DNA of 26,556 bases, from positions 1-26,556 of the forward strand of contig JAWQRM010000207.1 of the NCBI GenBank assembly GCA_033557675.1. Reading direction: 5' to 3'. Positions 9,192 through 18,076 of the stretch are shown here, piece by piece (within the stretch, counting starts at the first letter, position 1; the number at the start of each line of letters is the position of its first letter). A program made the translations under genes and the position numbers. Origin of the DNA: Coptodactyla brooksi (lineage: Eukaryota > Arthropoda > Insecta > Coleoptera > Scarabaeidae). Below the pieces are notes generated by a model. That model was given only the letters and a program-made list of their open reading frames with translations. It was not told the DNA's origin and did no database searches.

Positions 9192-12100
9192 GTGAGTATA
9201 CCTGGTGCTTATGCAAAAAGTCTAACAGTGTAGTATACAGAGCTGCATCTTCTTAAACCGTGAAAGTTTGTGTTTTAAAAATATTAATTTTTTATCTATT
9301 ACAGTACAATCGATTGATAAACGACATGCTGGCAATATACAATGCAGCATCAATTTGTGCACCAAATGAACCGTTTCGCTGTGGACTACGTCTCCAACCG
9401 GATTTAACAGAAATAATGGCTAGAGTAAGAAACTGGGATGAATTGCAATATGTCTGGACCGAATGGAGAAGAAATACCGGGCAAAAATATAAGGACACTT
9501 ATGAGCAATTGGTTCAATTAACCAACGAAGCTGCGAGACTAAACAGTGAGTGTATTCCAATTATCTTTAGTGTTTTTTGGTTAACAATCCATTTTTTAAA
9601 TCTTATTAGATTTTACTAACGCCGCCGAATATTGGAACTTTCCATTTGAAACTTTAAACTTAGAAGAACAACTTGAAGATGCTTGGGAGGAAGTCAAACC
9701 TTTATACGAACAACTTCATGCCTATGTCAGAAGGAGATTGCGAGATTACTACGGACCTGATAAGATTAGTAGACAAGCTCCTTTACCAGCCCATATTTTA
9801 GGGAACATGTGGGCACAATCTTGGGTTAATATTTTCGATATAAGCCAACCATATCCCGGAAGAACATTTTTGGATGCTGGGCCAGAAATGGAGAGACAAG
9901 TAAAATATCAGCTTAACACCGAAAATCATAAAGCTCTAATCCAACAATTTTAGGGATATACTCCAGCAGAAATGTTCAGATTGGCTGAGGATTTCTTCGT
10001 TTCGATGAACATGACTCCACTTCCCTTAAATTTCTGGACGGATTCGGTATTGGAAGAACCTTTAGATAGGACGGTGTTATGCCAGCCTTCAGCATGGGAT
10101 TTTTGTAATCGGCAAGATTTTAGAATTAAGATGTGTACGAAAATCACCATGAAGGATTTGGTGATGGCCCATCACGAAATGGCCCATATTTACTACTTCA
10201 TGCATTATAAGGATCAACCGAAAGTGTACAGGGATGGAGCTAATCCAGGTATTGTTGACAAGTAAAGATTATATGGAATGAGCTAATAGTGTGTGTTATA
10301 TCTCTTTTGATATTTTAAATTCAAATTAACTGCATTTTAATTGTTATAATTTACTACGTTATTGTTTTTTATCTGTCACTATTATATAAGTTTTCTTAGC
10401 ATAAGTAAAAAGGTTGGAAGAAAATTTGGAAACCTATATCTTTCATATAACATAAACTGATTTTCTTTAACAACAGTTAAAGTAATAAAGTAATACGTAA
10501 TGTAGTGCACCAACAATACACAGTATGACAATTAAATAACGAGAATCTTTAGATATACAAAAAAAACATATTAAATTATGTTTAAAAGTTATTTTTTATT
10601 CAACATAGGTTATATTTAACTCAATGCACTCTCTAGTATGATGAATCAATGCATGCATAGATTTTTGTATGCCATCCTAGGAATGGCCTTTAATACCTGC
10701 GCCACAGCTGCTTGAATGCTGCTTGTGGAACAAATTCCTTGTGGACAATCCCTTGTGAATCATAAAAAGTAATCAACATTATCTTGATTTTTGACTTCTG
10801 AAAACGCTCAGTTTTTTGGTTTGGCTCGCCTTTCGACTTCCATTCTGCGGATTGACTCTTTATTTCTGGATCATATTTAAATCACCACTTACAATCGAAT
10901 GAAGAAAATCTGGATCATTCTTCAGCAGTCTTTATAATGCTCTACACGAACAATATTTTTGGTCATCATTTAAAGCACGTGGGACAAAACGTGCACAAAC
11001 TTTTCTTTTTCCCAAATTTTGAGTCAAAATTTGACGAATAGTTTCTCTGGTTGTTTTTAATTCTTCAGCCAACATTCTCACAGTAAAATTTCCGTCGACA
11101 GCAATGATTTCATGGATTTTTTCTACCAATTCAGCACGATTTTTACTTTCTCGACGACCAGGTCTTTCATCAGTATCTAAATCTTTATGACCATGCTTTC
11201 AACTATAGAGTCACTCATAAACTTCAGCTTTAGACATAAAATCATCACCATATATTTGTTTCATCAATTCGTAAGTCTCAGCACATTTTTTCCTACATTG
11301 TTATTATTATTATATATATTACTAAGACTAGTCTTGCAGACTAACCATTAGTTTATCTCTTAATTCCTAAACTAAGTACTTAACACAAGTTTCTAAAGTT
11401 CATCCAGTGATGATCTAAAGTTTGCACTGTCCCGCTTAAGCACCATCACGTGCGTACTATGCTCTGCTTTTAAGACAAGCACACCACACAATCTCGAACC
11501 GTTTGATCCTCTATAGCCTTCTGACAAGATCTTGGTTTTCTAGCAGCTGGAAGACCTCTTCGTTGCATATTGATGGAGATGATGTTCATGTTGGGTGGCG
11601 AACCTTTTGATTTCTTTGTCTATTTCAGGAATACCAAGATCCCTATGTAGGTACTTGTTACCGCAGTACTTTATTCTGGAAAAGTTGTATATTATTGATG
11701 TGGCTTTGTTTGGCACAGCCTCACAGCTGAATGTCGTATATCCAGACCTGTTTTAGGATCTGGTTGTATATTGTTACTTTATTATGTATTGAGAGTTTGG
11801 AGTTTCTTTCCAAAAGCCACTACATTTGTCTGCATTTGAGGCCAAGCTCTGTACATTTCTTTTTTATATGTTCTTCCATCGTAAATTAGTGTCTAGTGTC
11901 ATGCCTAGATACTTTGCTGCGTTTGTATGTGGTACTAGGTTTTCAAGTCTGTAGAGATAGATTGTTCAATCTTCTTGTTTCTAAAATTGATTTGGATTCA
12001 TTCAACTTTATTTTCCATTTTTTAGTCCATTGATAGATCCAATCCATTGAATCTATCATTGGATTAGATCTATGGATTAAATCTATCAATTCCAGATAGA

Positions 12101-15100
12101 TTTGGTCCATAGATCACTAGTAAACAGAAGGTACAGGGTAGGTCCCAGAGCACTGCCTTGAGGTACTCCTGCCTCTACTTCTTTCAGCTCTGAATGGTAA
12201 TCTTCTTACTTGATTCTGAATAATTTCTCCGTGACGTAAGAACATATTGTTTTGGTAATATTTTATTTAATTTCTGTGTCAAACCTTCGTGCCAGACTTT
12301 ATCAAAAGCCTGAGCCACGTCAAAGAATATAGCGCAGCAGATTAGCTTTTCTTCTAATGCCTTCTCTATTACATACGTTATTCAATGGACTTGATCTATG
12401 GCAAAATGTTTTTCTCTAAAGTCAAACTGATAGTTTGGTATAAGACTTCTTTCTTCTATTAATGGTTCTCAAGAGTAACTTCTCGTATAGCTTTGATATT
12501 ATTGGAAGTCAAAATATTGGTCTATATGACTTTACGTCATTTGGTGGTTTACCTGGTTTGGGTAACATAATTACTTCTGCTATTTTCCAAACACTAGGGA
12601 CATGTTTCAATCTGAACGAAGCATTAAATAGGTAAGTCAGCATAGCTGTACCTTTTCTGAGAAGTTTCTTCAGAATTTCGCGAAGAGAACGAGATCAAAT
12701 CTAGTGGCCTTTTTGGGTTTAAGTTTGTTTTAATTTTGTTTGCTATTTTTTTGGGAGTAACTAACTTTATATCTTTCATTTCAAGATTATTCGTTTCTTT
12801 TAATATTTCATTAGATTGGATCACATTAGGGTTAAGTATCTCTTCTAGATGTTTGATAAATACTTGAGATAATAAATAGCTTTTTGTTTGTTATCTCTTG
12901 CCCACGATCCATTCTTCTTTCTTATTGGTGGGGTGTGGCAGATTGGCCATCTTTTTTGTTGCCTTCCAGAACGAGTAGCCTACCTCTTTATCAGCTGTTA
13001 GGCCTGTTAGGAGGATGTTTAGTAAGTCTTCTTTTATATTTAATACTTCTTTCTTTAATTGTTGGGTTTCATTGTTTAATATATTTTTATCGACAGGGTC
13101 TCTTGTTTTCTGCCATTTTCTTCTTGTGTGTCTCTTCAGTTTAACTAATCCTCTAATTTCACTAGGGTAGTTATTCCCCCTTGTTTTGTAAGCAATTTGT
13201 CTTGTGTTGTTTCAAGCTGCCTTTTGAATAGTACTAATAAATTTCTCTTCTAATTGATATTTTGTTTTTAAGTTCATATTTAGATCTATTTTGTTGTCCA
13301 ATTCTATGGAAAAACTTGCCCAATCTATTGTCCTATTTGTCAGAGTTGGTCTATTTTCTTTTTTGATGATTCTTTCGCTCAATATGAGGATCACTGCTGA
13401 GTGATCTAAATTTAGATTTAAAATTTGGAGAAAATTTTTTGAGATGTAAGTCCAACAGGTCTGGAACTTTATTTATATAAATGGCCCAGTATGTTTACCA
13501 GTAGGCTTACCAGTTGAATGAAAGTTACATCCCATTTCTCTAATTGCTTCCCCAAGTTCTTTGCCTTTGACTGTTGTTAGTTTAGAACCCCAGTCCACAT
13601 GTTTTGAGTTAAAGTCTCCTCTGGACTTTGAAGGTGGTACTCTTCATAGTGGTTTATATTATTTTTATAAGTACAGCACTGCCGCCACTTGCTTGGTTGG
13701 TAGGATGACAAGTTTGGTAGATTTTATATCCCTTAATTTTTAGCTATGATTGATTAGTCATGTGTGTTTCCGAGACTAGACGTATATCTATATTTTGGGA
13801 TGTTAGAAATACTTCCATCTCTTGTCTTTTATTTAGAATGCCGTTAGCATTCCATGTTGCTAGTCTTAAACCTTTGTGTTAGTTCTAATCTATGTGCCAA
13901 GGTATCCATTTTGGTCATCATGTTTTGCAGCATCTGCATCATGGTTTGTTGTTCCTTTTACACAGTTTTTTTGTTGGTCTTTATTCGCGTTTGCTACTTG
14001 TGCATATGAGGATGCCTTATCCAGTTTTTTAGAGATGAAGGTCCTCCCTTCAGTTTTTATTAGCTTGGGCAGCCTTATCTCTTCTCTTTTGTAGCTCTTT
14101 TGCTATTGTACATTCTCGGTAGCTAGCTGGATGGGCTTCAAGGTAATTAGAGCATTTCGGTTTAGCGTCATTTGCTTTGTTGCAGTTGATGGTTGGCATG
14201 AGTATTAGCACACATGCTTTGTAGTCTATTAATTTTATATTGTTTTTGAACATTTTCCGTGTTGTGGAAGGTTAACACAAACATGAGCAGTGGTATTGTG
14301 ATCACCTTTTCATCTTTGTTATATTTTTTGAATTTTTGCACTACCTCTTCTATTTTATAACCTTGCTTACTTAATTCAACTCTAGTATCCTCATCCTTAA
14401 AAGTTGGGAGTGCCCCCCTTTTGGTAGAGTTTGCTTGATCTTGTTTGTATGCCATTCGAGATTGCTATTCTTTCTAAGTTTGGTTAAGCTCCTGTAAGCC
14501 AATTCAGAGTTAATTTTTAACTGGTTGTTATTCACAATTTTGGGTTTGAATTTAATATTATTTGTTTCCAGGGTCTTAGTTATCTCAGAATAATTTGTTA
14601 TATAGCTTAAGACTACTGGTGGTTGAGCAGATTTTTTAGAGGTATTGTCAGATTTAGTTTTAGTGGGTTTAATTTCTCTTTTTTATTTCGGTGATGCCGT
14701 AATTTTTTTTTGTTTTTGGCAATACTTTCCCAGTTTAAAACAAAATTAAATATTTGCTCTTTGTTTCATTATGTTTTTGCATCAATATAATTTTTACCAT
14801 AATTCAAATGGCTGTAACTTTGTAACCTGTCATCCGGTTAGCTTGGGTGGCTTTGAAAGAAGTGACTTGTATTTTTAAATTAAAATTCTCCTCAATTAAT
14901 TGTTATATTGTATATGTTATATAGTGATTATAAACCGTGAAGTTATTTACAATAATTAATACAAAACCTAATGCAATTATAGTCAAGACATTACTGTCTT
15001 GTTCCTCCATTGTTGTTATTTTAGTTTGTTACTAACCTCTTGTTTCATATTCTTTTGTTCTGACAGTCTATTTATGCTTCAAACGACCACACGGGTTGCT

Positions 15101-15722
15101 CCTTTCTGCGTATCGACAATGCCAATGTACTGCAAGTTGACTTACGCAATAACCGTGTAGTTTCTAGCTTTTACTTTCAATCCCATGGTAATGTCAGCTT
15201 TTAATTAATTCCTGCCATCCTCCGTTTAAGTGAAAATAACTGGATGACCGTTAGATGTCAGTTTATCGCTTTCTACACTATGCATGAGCAAATAATTTTG
15301 CAAGTACCGTCGCACTCGCCATATGGTGTACGAGACGAGTAAAATGTTCTTTTGAGACGGGGAAAGTTTTCGATTTCAGGGTTCCACGAGGCTATAGGCG
15401 AGGCAGTTGGCCTCTCCGTCGGCACACCCAGGCACTTGCAGCAAATTGGACTGGTACAAACTTCCGTGGACGATTCCGCGGTCGACATCAACTTTTTGTA
15501 CTCGATGGCTTTGGATAAAGTGGTCTTCTTGCCATTTTCGTACGCTGTGGATAAGTGGAGATACGATATCTTCCGAGGAAACGTTCTGAAGGATCAATAC
15601 AATTGCCACTGGTGGATGCTTAGGGAAGCTTTTACCGGGATTAAACCACCGGTGTTGAGATCGGAAAAGGATTTTGATGCAGGATCCAAATACCACGTTC
15701 CATCCAATATTCCATATTTAAG
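9033..15722 (+). CDS. Angiotensin-converting-enzyme-like peptidase (M2), internal exons, partial at both ends
   Basis: Family: zinc peptidyl-dipeptidase (ACE/Ance, M2), which removes C-terminal dipeptides and in insects is usually secreted and single-domain. Exons 9033-9191, 9305-9545, 9610-9899, 9954-10248 and 15380-15722 join in frame with GT/AG borders, giving about 442 codons. Visible features in order: AALPPDQLDR; the paired cysteines ICAPNEPFRC; LLGNMWAQSW-type GNMWAQSW (the Gln of the ACE substrate site); QGYTPAEMF rebuilt across a mini-intron; CQPSAWDFC...C; the zinc motif HEMAH; and GANPGFHEAIG, with the third ligand Glu exactly 24 residues after the second His. Then come PFSYAVDKWRYDIF and SKYHVPSNIPYLR (Lys, His and Tyr of the active site). 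Oddities: HEMGH is HEMAH, and the human H353-A354 pair is Q-P. No stop interrupts the spliced frame. About 90 N-terminal and 100 C-terminal residues are not seen. Probably a real but divergent Ance paralogue. Confidence 0.92.
9305..9545 (+). CDS. ACE-like exon with first disulfide pair
   Basis: It is bounded by TATTACAG (ending 9304) and donor GTGAGT (9546). It starts YNRLINDMLAIYNAASIC and includes CAPNEPFRC, a cysteine pair spaced as in Drosophila Ance (8 apart). The line DLTEIMARVRNWDELQYVW matches the family's 'L.PDLTEI.A.SRD..EL...W' region. It ends in phase 1 in the codon for the Asn of an N-glycosylation site completed in the next exon. The intron before it is 113 bp. Confidence 0.9.
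9610..9899 (+). CDS. ACE-like exon with MWAQSW substrate-site motif
   Basis: It follows a 64-bp intron with acceptor TTAG at 9606-9609. The split codon makes N, giving the NFTNAAEYW sequon region; then LEEQLEDAWEEVKPLYEQLH and GNMWAQSWVNIFDI, whose Gln corresponds to human testis ACE Q281. The exon ends EMERQ at a GTAAAA donor. Translation continues open past the border into intron sequence and stops at 9951-9953; that stop is intronic (see the mini-intron entry). Confidence 0.9.
9900..9953 (+). other. 54-bp in-frame intron ending in TAG (false stop)
   Basis: The 54 bp begin GTAAAATAT and end CAATTTTAG. The length is a multiple of three, and the acceptor TAG falls in the reading frame, so unspliced sequence looks like a gene with a premature stop. 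Removing it joins EMERQ directly to GYTPAEMF, restoring the family's conserved QGYTP run without extra residues. The 18 residues it would add (17 plus the stop) have no counterpart in ACE proteins. This is strong evidence for an intron, not a nonsense mutation. Confidence 0.9.
9954..10248 (+). CDS. ACE-like exon with HEMAH zinc motif
   Basis: It begins GYTPAEMFRLAEDFFVSM and has a second N-glycosylation sequon, NMT. CQPSAWDFC...KMC keeps the Cys pair 18 residues apart, as in human C352-C370. HHEMAH supplies two zinc His ligands and the catalytic Glu. The exon ends VYRDGANPG, in phase 1, at donor GTATTG (10249). Compared with other M2 enzymes, CHASAWDF has become CQPSAWDF and HEMGH has become HEMAH. 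An extra Cys replaces the usual Tyr after AWDF. Confidence 0.92.
10598..11298 (-). pseudogene. Mariner transposase, main part, degenerate
   Basis: On the - strand from about 11290 downward, the frames read KCAETYELMKQIYGDDFMSK, DERPGRRESK, then an open stretch (11129-10932) with the helix-turn-helix FTVRMLAEELKTTRETIRQI and RKVCARFVPRALNDDQK. Next come remains of the first catalytic block, KSKIKIMLITFYDSQGIVHK with the second Asp (YD), and finally RECIELNITYVE with the stop at 10598-10600. The third catalytic Asp region (HDNARPH, SPDLAPSDY) and the first (ES/TW) are deleted. This is a dead mariner-family element. Its first codons lie 3.4 kb away at 14722-14769. Confidence 0.85.
11880..13000 (-). 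pseudogene. LINE reverse transcriptase region
   Basis: The - strand shows CCAIFFDVAQAFDKVWHEG (A box, about 12291-12355) and GVPQGSALGPTLYLLFTSDL (B box, about 12113-12172). Both are hallmark jockey-clade RT motifs. Right after TSDL the expected FADDT catalytic segment is absent and a short repeated GATCTAT sequence stands in its place, followed by QWTKKWKIKLNESKS, the usual KWKIK.NE.KS block. The enzyme cannot be active. Confidence 0.85.
12010..12120. repeat. Local GATCTAT/ATTGGAT repeat replacing the FADD box
   Basis: Words such as GATAGATCCAATCCATTGAA, GATCTATGGATTAAATCTAT and CAGATAGATTTGGTCCATAG recur with both orientations mixed over about 100 bp. It lies where the LINE's FADD catalytic segment should be, so it probably arose by local duplication and deletion. 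Confidence 0.6.
13212..13870 (-). pseudogene. LINE apurinic-like endonuclease region
   Basis: On the - strand, ATWNANGILNKRQEMEVFL and IDIRLVSETHM (about 13865-13760) match the WNANG...E.H start of jockey endonucleases. DHSAVILILSERI (about 13400-13370) matches the terminal SDH.PV block. The downstream linker, TIDWASFSIELDNKIDLNMN, is typical of the EN-RT spacer. Several frameshifts separate the blocks. Confidence 0.8.
14050..14455 (-). pseudogene. LINE ORF1 (gag-like) fragment
   Basis: Two overlapping - strand frames (14455-14168 and 14253-14050) contain MFVLTFHNTENVQKQYKI and PKCSNYLEAHPASYRECTIA. The latter is a decayed jockey gag knuckle (PKC.NC.G.HPA.YRGC). The first Cys-knuckles and the frame continuity are lost. 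The protein would bind the element's RNA. Confidence 0.72.
14722..14769 (-). pseudogene. Mariner transposase start codon piece, separated by the LINE
   Basis: On the - strand from ATG at 14769-14767 the codons read MKQRANI, a stop, then FCFKLGK. This fits the usual mariner start '(Q)R..IKFC.KLGK', and the next expected residues (..AETYE) are found at about 11290. The DNA from here to about 14890 is presumably the mariner's 5' UTR and terminal repeat, but the exact end was not recognised. Confidence 0.8.
15380..15722 (+). CDS. ACE-like exon with third zinc ligand and C-terminal active-site residues
   Basis: It starts (G)FHEAIGEAVGLSVGTPRHL, with Glu as the third zinc ligand. DINFLYSMALDKVVFLPFSY and AVDKWRYDIF match the family core. 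YNCHWWMLREAFTGIKPPV and SKYHVPSNIPYLR end the exon, where K, H and the first Tyr correspond to human K511, H513 and Y520. It closes in phase 2 at a consensus donor AG|GTAAGT (15723), so a further exon encoding the YF.SF..QFQFH block is expected. That exon was not found in the remaining 10.8 kb. Confidence 0.92.
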
Positions 15723-15768
15723 GTAAGTGATTCGCCAGGAGAAAGAGAGATAAAGAAAGAGAAATAAA

Positions 15769-15774
15769 TTTATT
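15769..15774 (-). terminator. AATAAA polyadenylation signal of the [Y/F]PV-repeat gene
   Basis: The - strand reads AATAAA 38 nt past the TAG stop of the 15812-16978 gene. It is only about 46 bp from the splice donor of the converging ACE-like exon, so the two transcription units meet within a very short interval. Confidence 0.65.
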
Positions 15775-15811
15775 TAACTAAAAACAAATAATTGAAACAA
15801 AAATCACTGAA

Positions 15812-16978
15812 CTAGTAATAACCACCATGGTGTTCTTCTTCACCGCCACCACCAAAATCGTGTTGTTCTATTTCGTGATGTTCCTCTTGGTGTTCGTGAA
15901 CCGGAACAGCTACTGGGACTTTAACTTCGTACGGTACTTTCTTAATGACTTCATAGGGTACCTTCTTAATGACTGTGTAAGGTACTGGATTATCTACGTG
16001 GATTTTAACTGGGTATGGTACCGGTTTTTCAATTGGTACAGGAACTTTCTTTTCTACGGGATATGGTGCGAGGACAGGGACTTTTACAGGGAAGGGAACA
16101 GGTTTCTCAACTTTGTATGGGATAGGTCTTTCAACAGGAACTTTAACAGGATAAGGAACGGGTTTTTCTACGGGATAAGTGATTTTCTTTTCAATATGAA
16201 CTGGATACGGTTTAGGCACGTGCACAGGGTATGGACGGTCTACCAACACTTTTACTGGATAAGGTACAACTTTCTCAACTGGGTATGGTTTTGGGATGTG
16301 AACAGGCACTTTATATGGTACGGGAATCTTCTTTTCAACTGGATATGGATGTGGGACAGGTACTTTGTAAGGCACGTGAATTTTCTTCTCTACAGGGAAT
16401 GGTTGAGGTACCAACACCTTAACTGGATAAGGTTTATCAATATGTACCTTTACGGGATAATGTTCAATTTTCTCTACCGGGTAAGGTTTATGAACAGGTA
16501 CGGGTACCTTTACTGGAACCTTCACAGGGTATGGTACCTTCTTCTCTACTGGGTAAGGTTGCGGAACAGGTACCTTTACGGGTACGTGGACTACCTTTTC
16601 TACAGGTACAGGAACATTCTTCTCGACCGGATATGGTACTTTCTTGTAAACAGTAACTGTTTTGACGTGTTCATGATGTTCGTCTCCTCCCAAGTCTCCT
16701 CCGCCGCCGAAGTCACCGCCACCAAAATCTTGGTGTTCACCTTCATCACCTCCACCGAAGTCACCTCCGAAATCGTCGTGATGAAAATCTCCTAACTCCA
16801 AGCCACGTTTTTCTTTCTTCTGTTCGCTTTCAGCTGCTTTAGGTTCTTGCTGTTTATCCTCAGCCGCAACCAACGTGATCATCAGAAGAAGAACCGTGAG
16901 ACTTTCCTGAAACATAATGTGGTTAGCTCTCTTATTTCTAAATCAACAACTTTAATAACCTACCAGTAGGTTCATCAT
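15812..16978 (-). CDS. Secreted [Y/F]PV-repeat structural (cuticle-like) protein, two exons
   Basis: Likely an extracellular structural protein; no enzyme motif is present. Exon 1 (16978-16964) encodes MMNLL. A 57-bp GT/AG intron (16963-16907) follows, and exon 2 (16906-15812) adds 364 residues, 369 in all. The joined start MMNLL-ESLTVLLLMITLVAA is a clean signal peptide. The mature part has a charged stretch with KEKR, a Gly/Asp/His-rich segment (FGGGD, HHDD), then about 17 modules of the form [V/K/Q/R]P[Y/F]PV[E/K]K or PVKVPV, and a closing Glu/His/Gly-rich tail ending GGYY. It has no Cys and no Rebers-Riddiford chitin-binding consensus. Such proteins are usually classed as low-complexity, proline-rich cuticular proteins. 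An in-frame ATG at 16915 lies inside the intron and would give a worse N-terminus (MFQ). TATA box and AATAAA are present. It is probably nested, antisense, in an ACE-like gene intron. Confidence 0.88.
16907..16963 (-). other. 57-bp first intron of the [Y/F]PV-repeat gene
   Basis: On the - strand it begins GTAGGTTATT and ends TTATGTTTCAG. It separates a 5-codon first coding exon from the main exon. A short first coding exon ending just inside the signal peptide is common in insect cuticular protein genes. Confidence 0.75.
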
Positions 16979-17026
16979 CGCGTATGTCTAACGGCTTACT
17001 GTTCTGTCCAATGTGGGTTCCAGCCG

Positions 17027-17035
17027 CTTTTTATA
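17027..17035 (-). promoter_or_regulatory. TATA box of the [Y/F]PV-repeat gene
   Basis: The - strand reads TATAAAAAG here, about 50-57 nt upstream of the ATG at 16978. An ACAGTAAG stretch about 30 nt downstream would suit an initiator. Spacing fits a canonical insect TATA promoter. Confidence 0.7.
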
Positions 17036-17040
17036 GAAAG

Positions 17041-17820
17041 TGCAAGCAGAACGCTTTCGCTCCCCTAGTACACTGCACGTACGGTTCACAGTTTGATTTC
17101 TGTATCATTCAAGCCAGTAAGCTACCGTAGTTACGCAATCTTTGTAATTATGATTGATTTGGACAAATCCTCGATTACCTCCATTTCAAGCTAATTCTCT
17201 AACATCGATCCCATTATAATTATATTATTATTCTACCTATTATTAAGTTGTTTAACGTAATTTAAGATAGTCACCTTTATCCGGAAGGAAATCAATAGCG
17301 TTAAAGAACATATGGCCGTAATTGCAGAAAGGCCTACAATATAACAGAGATAAATATAAGAAAACGCGACTTAGATCATCGACAATTACTGCAACTTGGT
17401 CTAATCGTAAAAACATCTTTACCTGGCTTTCTAGTGTATTCATTGTTTCTATAATTGTTTTGTGGTTAAGATTACAGCCGTTAGCTGTTATAAGGAATTA
17501 ACAGTATCTTGTCTATAATCTCTTAAAACGCTGATATTACAATTCCTGTAGTAACGGTGATGAATTAAAACGACAAGGCAACTTATTCACACGTTGAATT
17601 AAATCTTCTATGTTAAAAGTAACAAAGCAGTTAGATTAACTTCATGTTAGATTAACAGTTTCTGATTTTCTATAGAATTTCTACAACTTTGTCATCTTTC
17701 ATTATTTGTTTCCAAGATTTTGTGACTGCGTTTGCTAGTGCATAAAGTATAATAATATTGCCAAATAGTTTTCACAAGAAATTATTGTTACATTTTTTAA
17801 ACAAGATTGTTACGTATATA
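17041..17820. other. Upstream flank of the [Y/F]PV gene, no gene recognised
   Basis: A 63-codon - strand frame (17443-17252) has no recognisable domain. It contains a plausible donor (CAG|GTAAAG) and acceptor (TTGTAG), but joining them gives an early stop. Presumably this is regulatory or intergenic DNA. Confidence 0.4.
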
Positions 17821-17825
17821 ACTCT

Positions 17826-17843
17826 CGGGTCATTATGACCCAA
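17826..17843 (+). repeat. Left inverted end of piggyBac-type element
   Basis: This 18-bp stretch pairs with 19920-19937 in inverted orientation with two mismatches in the centre. It is also palindromic within itself. Confidence 0.8.
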
Positions 17844-18004
17844 AACTATTTGGATTTATTTGATTTTATGTAATTTTATTTTTAACTTTATTTATATGAA
17901 TACTATAAGTGTGTTATAACTATATGGCAACCAACAAGATTACGCATTCATACTGGTCGAACATGCAAGTCTGTGCATGTCTGTGCGTGCACACTAATAT
18001 ATCA

Positions 18005-18012
18005 TATAAATA
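18005..18012 (+). promoter_or_regulatory. TATA box of the piggyBac transposase
   Basis: TATAAATA is followed 27 nt later by TTCAGT (18032-18037), the arthropod initiator, and then by ATG at 18077. The transposon's own promoter is thus still recognisable although the gene is dead. Confidence 0.65.
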
Positions 18013-18076
18013 GGGAACGCGGACAGCGCCATTCAGTTTCTTTATATACAGTGTTGAATAAGCTTAATCATAAATA

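Larger units (their letters stand above)
11299..14721 (-). mobile_element. Jockey-type LINE inserted into the mariner, nearly full length, dead
   Basis: Read on the - strand, the order is gag-like ORF1 (about 14455-14050), endonuclease (about 13870-13380), reverse transcriptase (about 13000-12100), a post-RT region and a 3' tail of (ATT/AAT)n near 11299-11325. That is the full jockey-clade layout in 3.4 kb. Stops and frameshifts are frequent and the catalytic FADD box is missing. It separates two parts of one mariner transposase exactly after the KLGK codons, so it is younger than the mariner. Confidence 0.87.
10249..15379 (+). other. 5.1-kb ACE-like intron filled with transposons
   Basis: The donor is GTATTG at 10249 and the acceptor is GATTTCAG ending at 15379. 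The split codon G|GG rebuilds the invariant GANPGFHEAIG, so no exon is missing inside. The intron carries a mariner element on the - strand split by a jockey-type LINE. Intron DNA outside the elements (10265-10590 and about 14890-15379) shows nothing else, although 15070-15200 is noticeably less AT-rich than its surroundings. Confidence 0.9.

Noticed and set aside
9738..9953. ACE-like gene interpreted as a pseudogene with a premature TAG
   Set aside because: The TAG is the acceptor of a 54-bp GT/AG intron; splicing restores the conserved QGYTP junction with no extra residues.
15827..16795. 322-codon + strand open frame rich in Trp, Phe, Asn and Arg
   Set aside because: It is the antisense of the [Y/F]PV repeats, which lack stops on both strands because of their composition; it has no domain and an implausible residue make-up.
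17252..17443. Small two-exon gene on the - strand (MNTLESQ plus a downstream segment)
   Set aside because: Plausible splice borders exist, but the joined frame stops after 17 codons and nothing is recognised.
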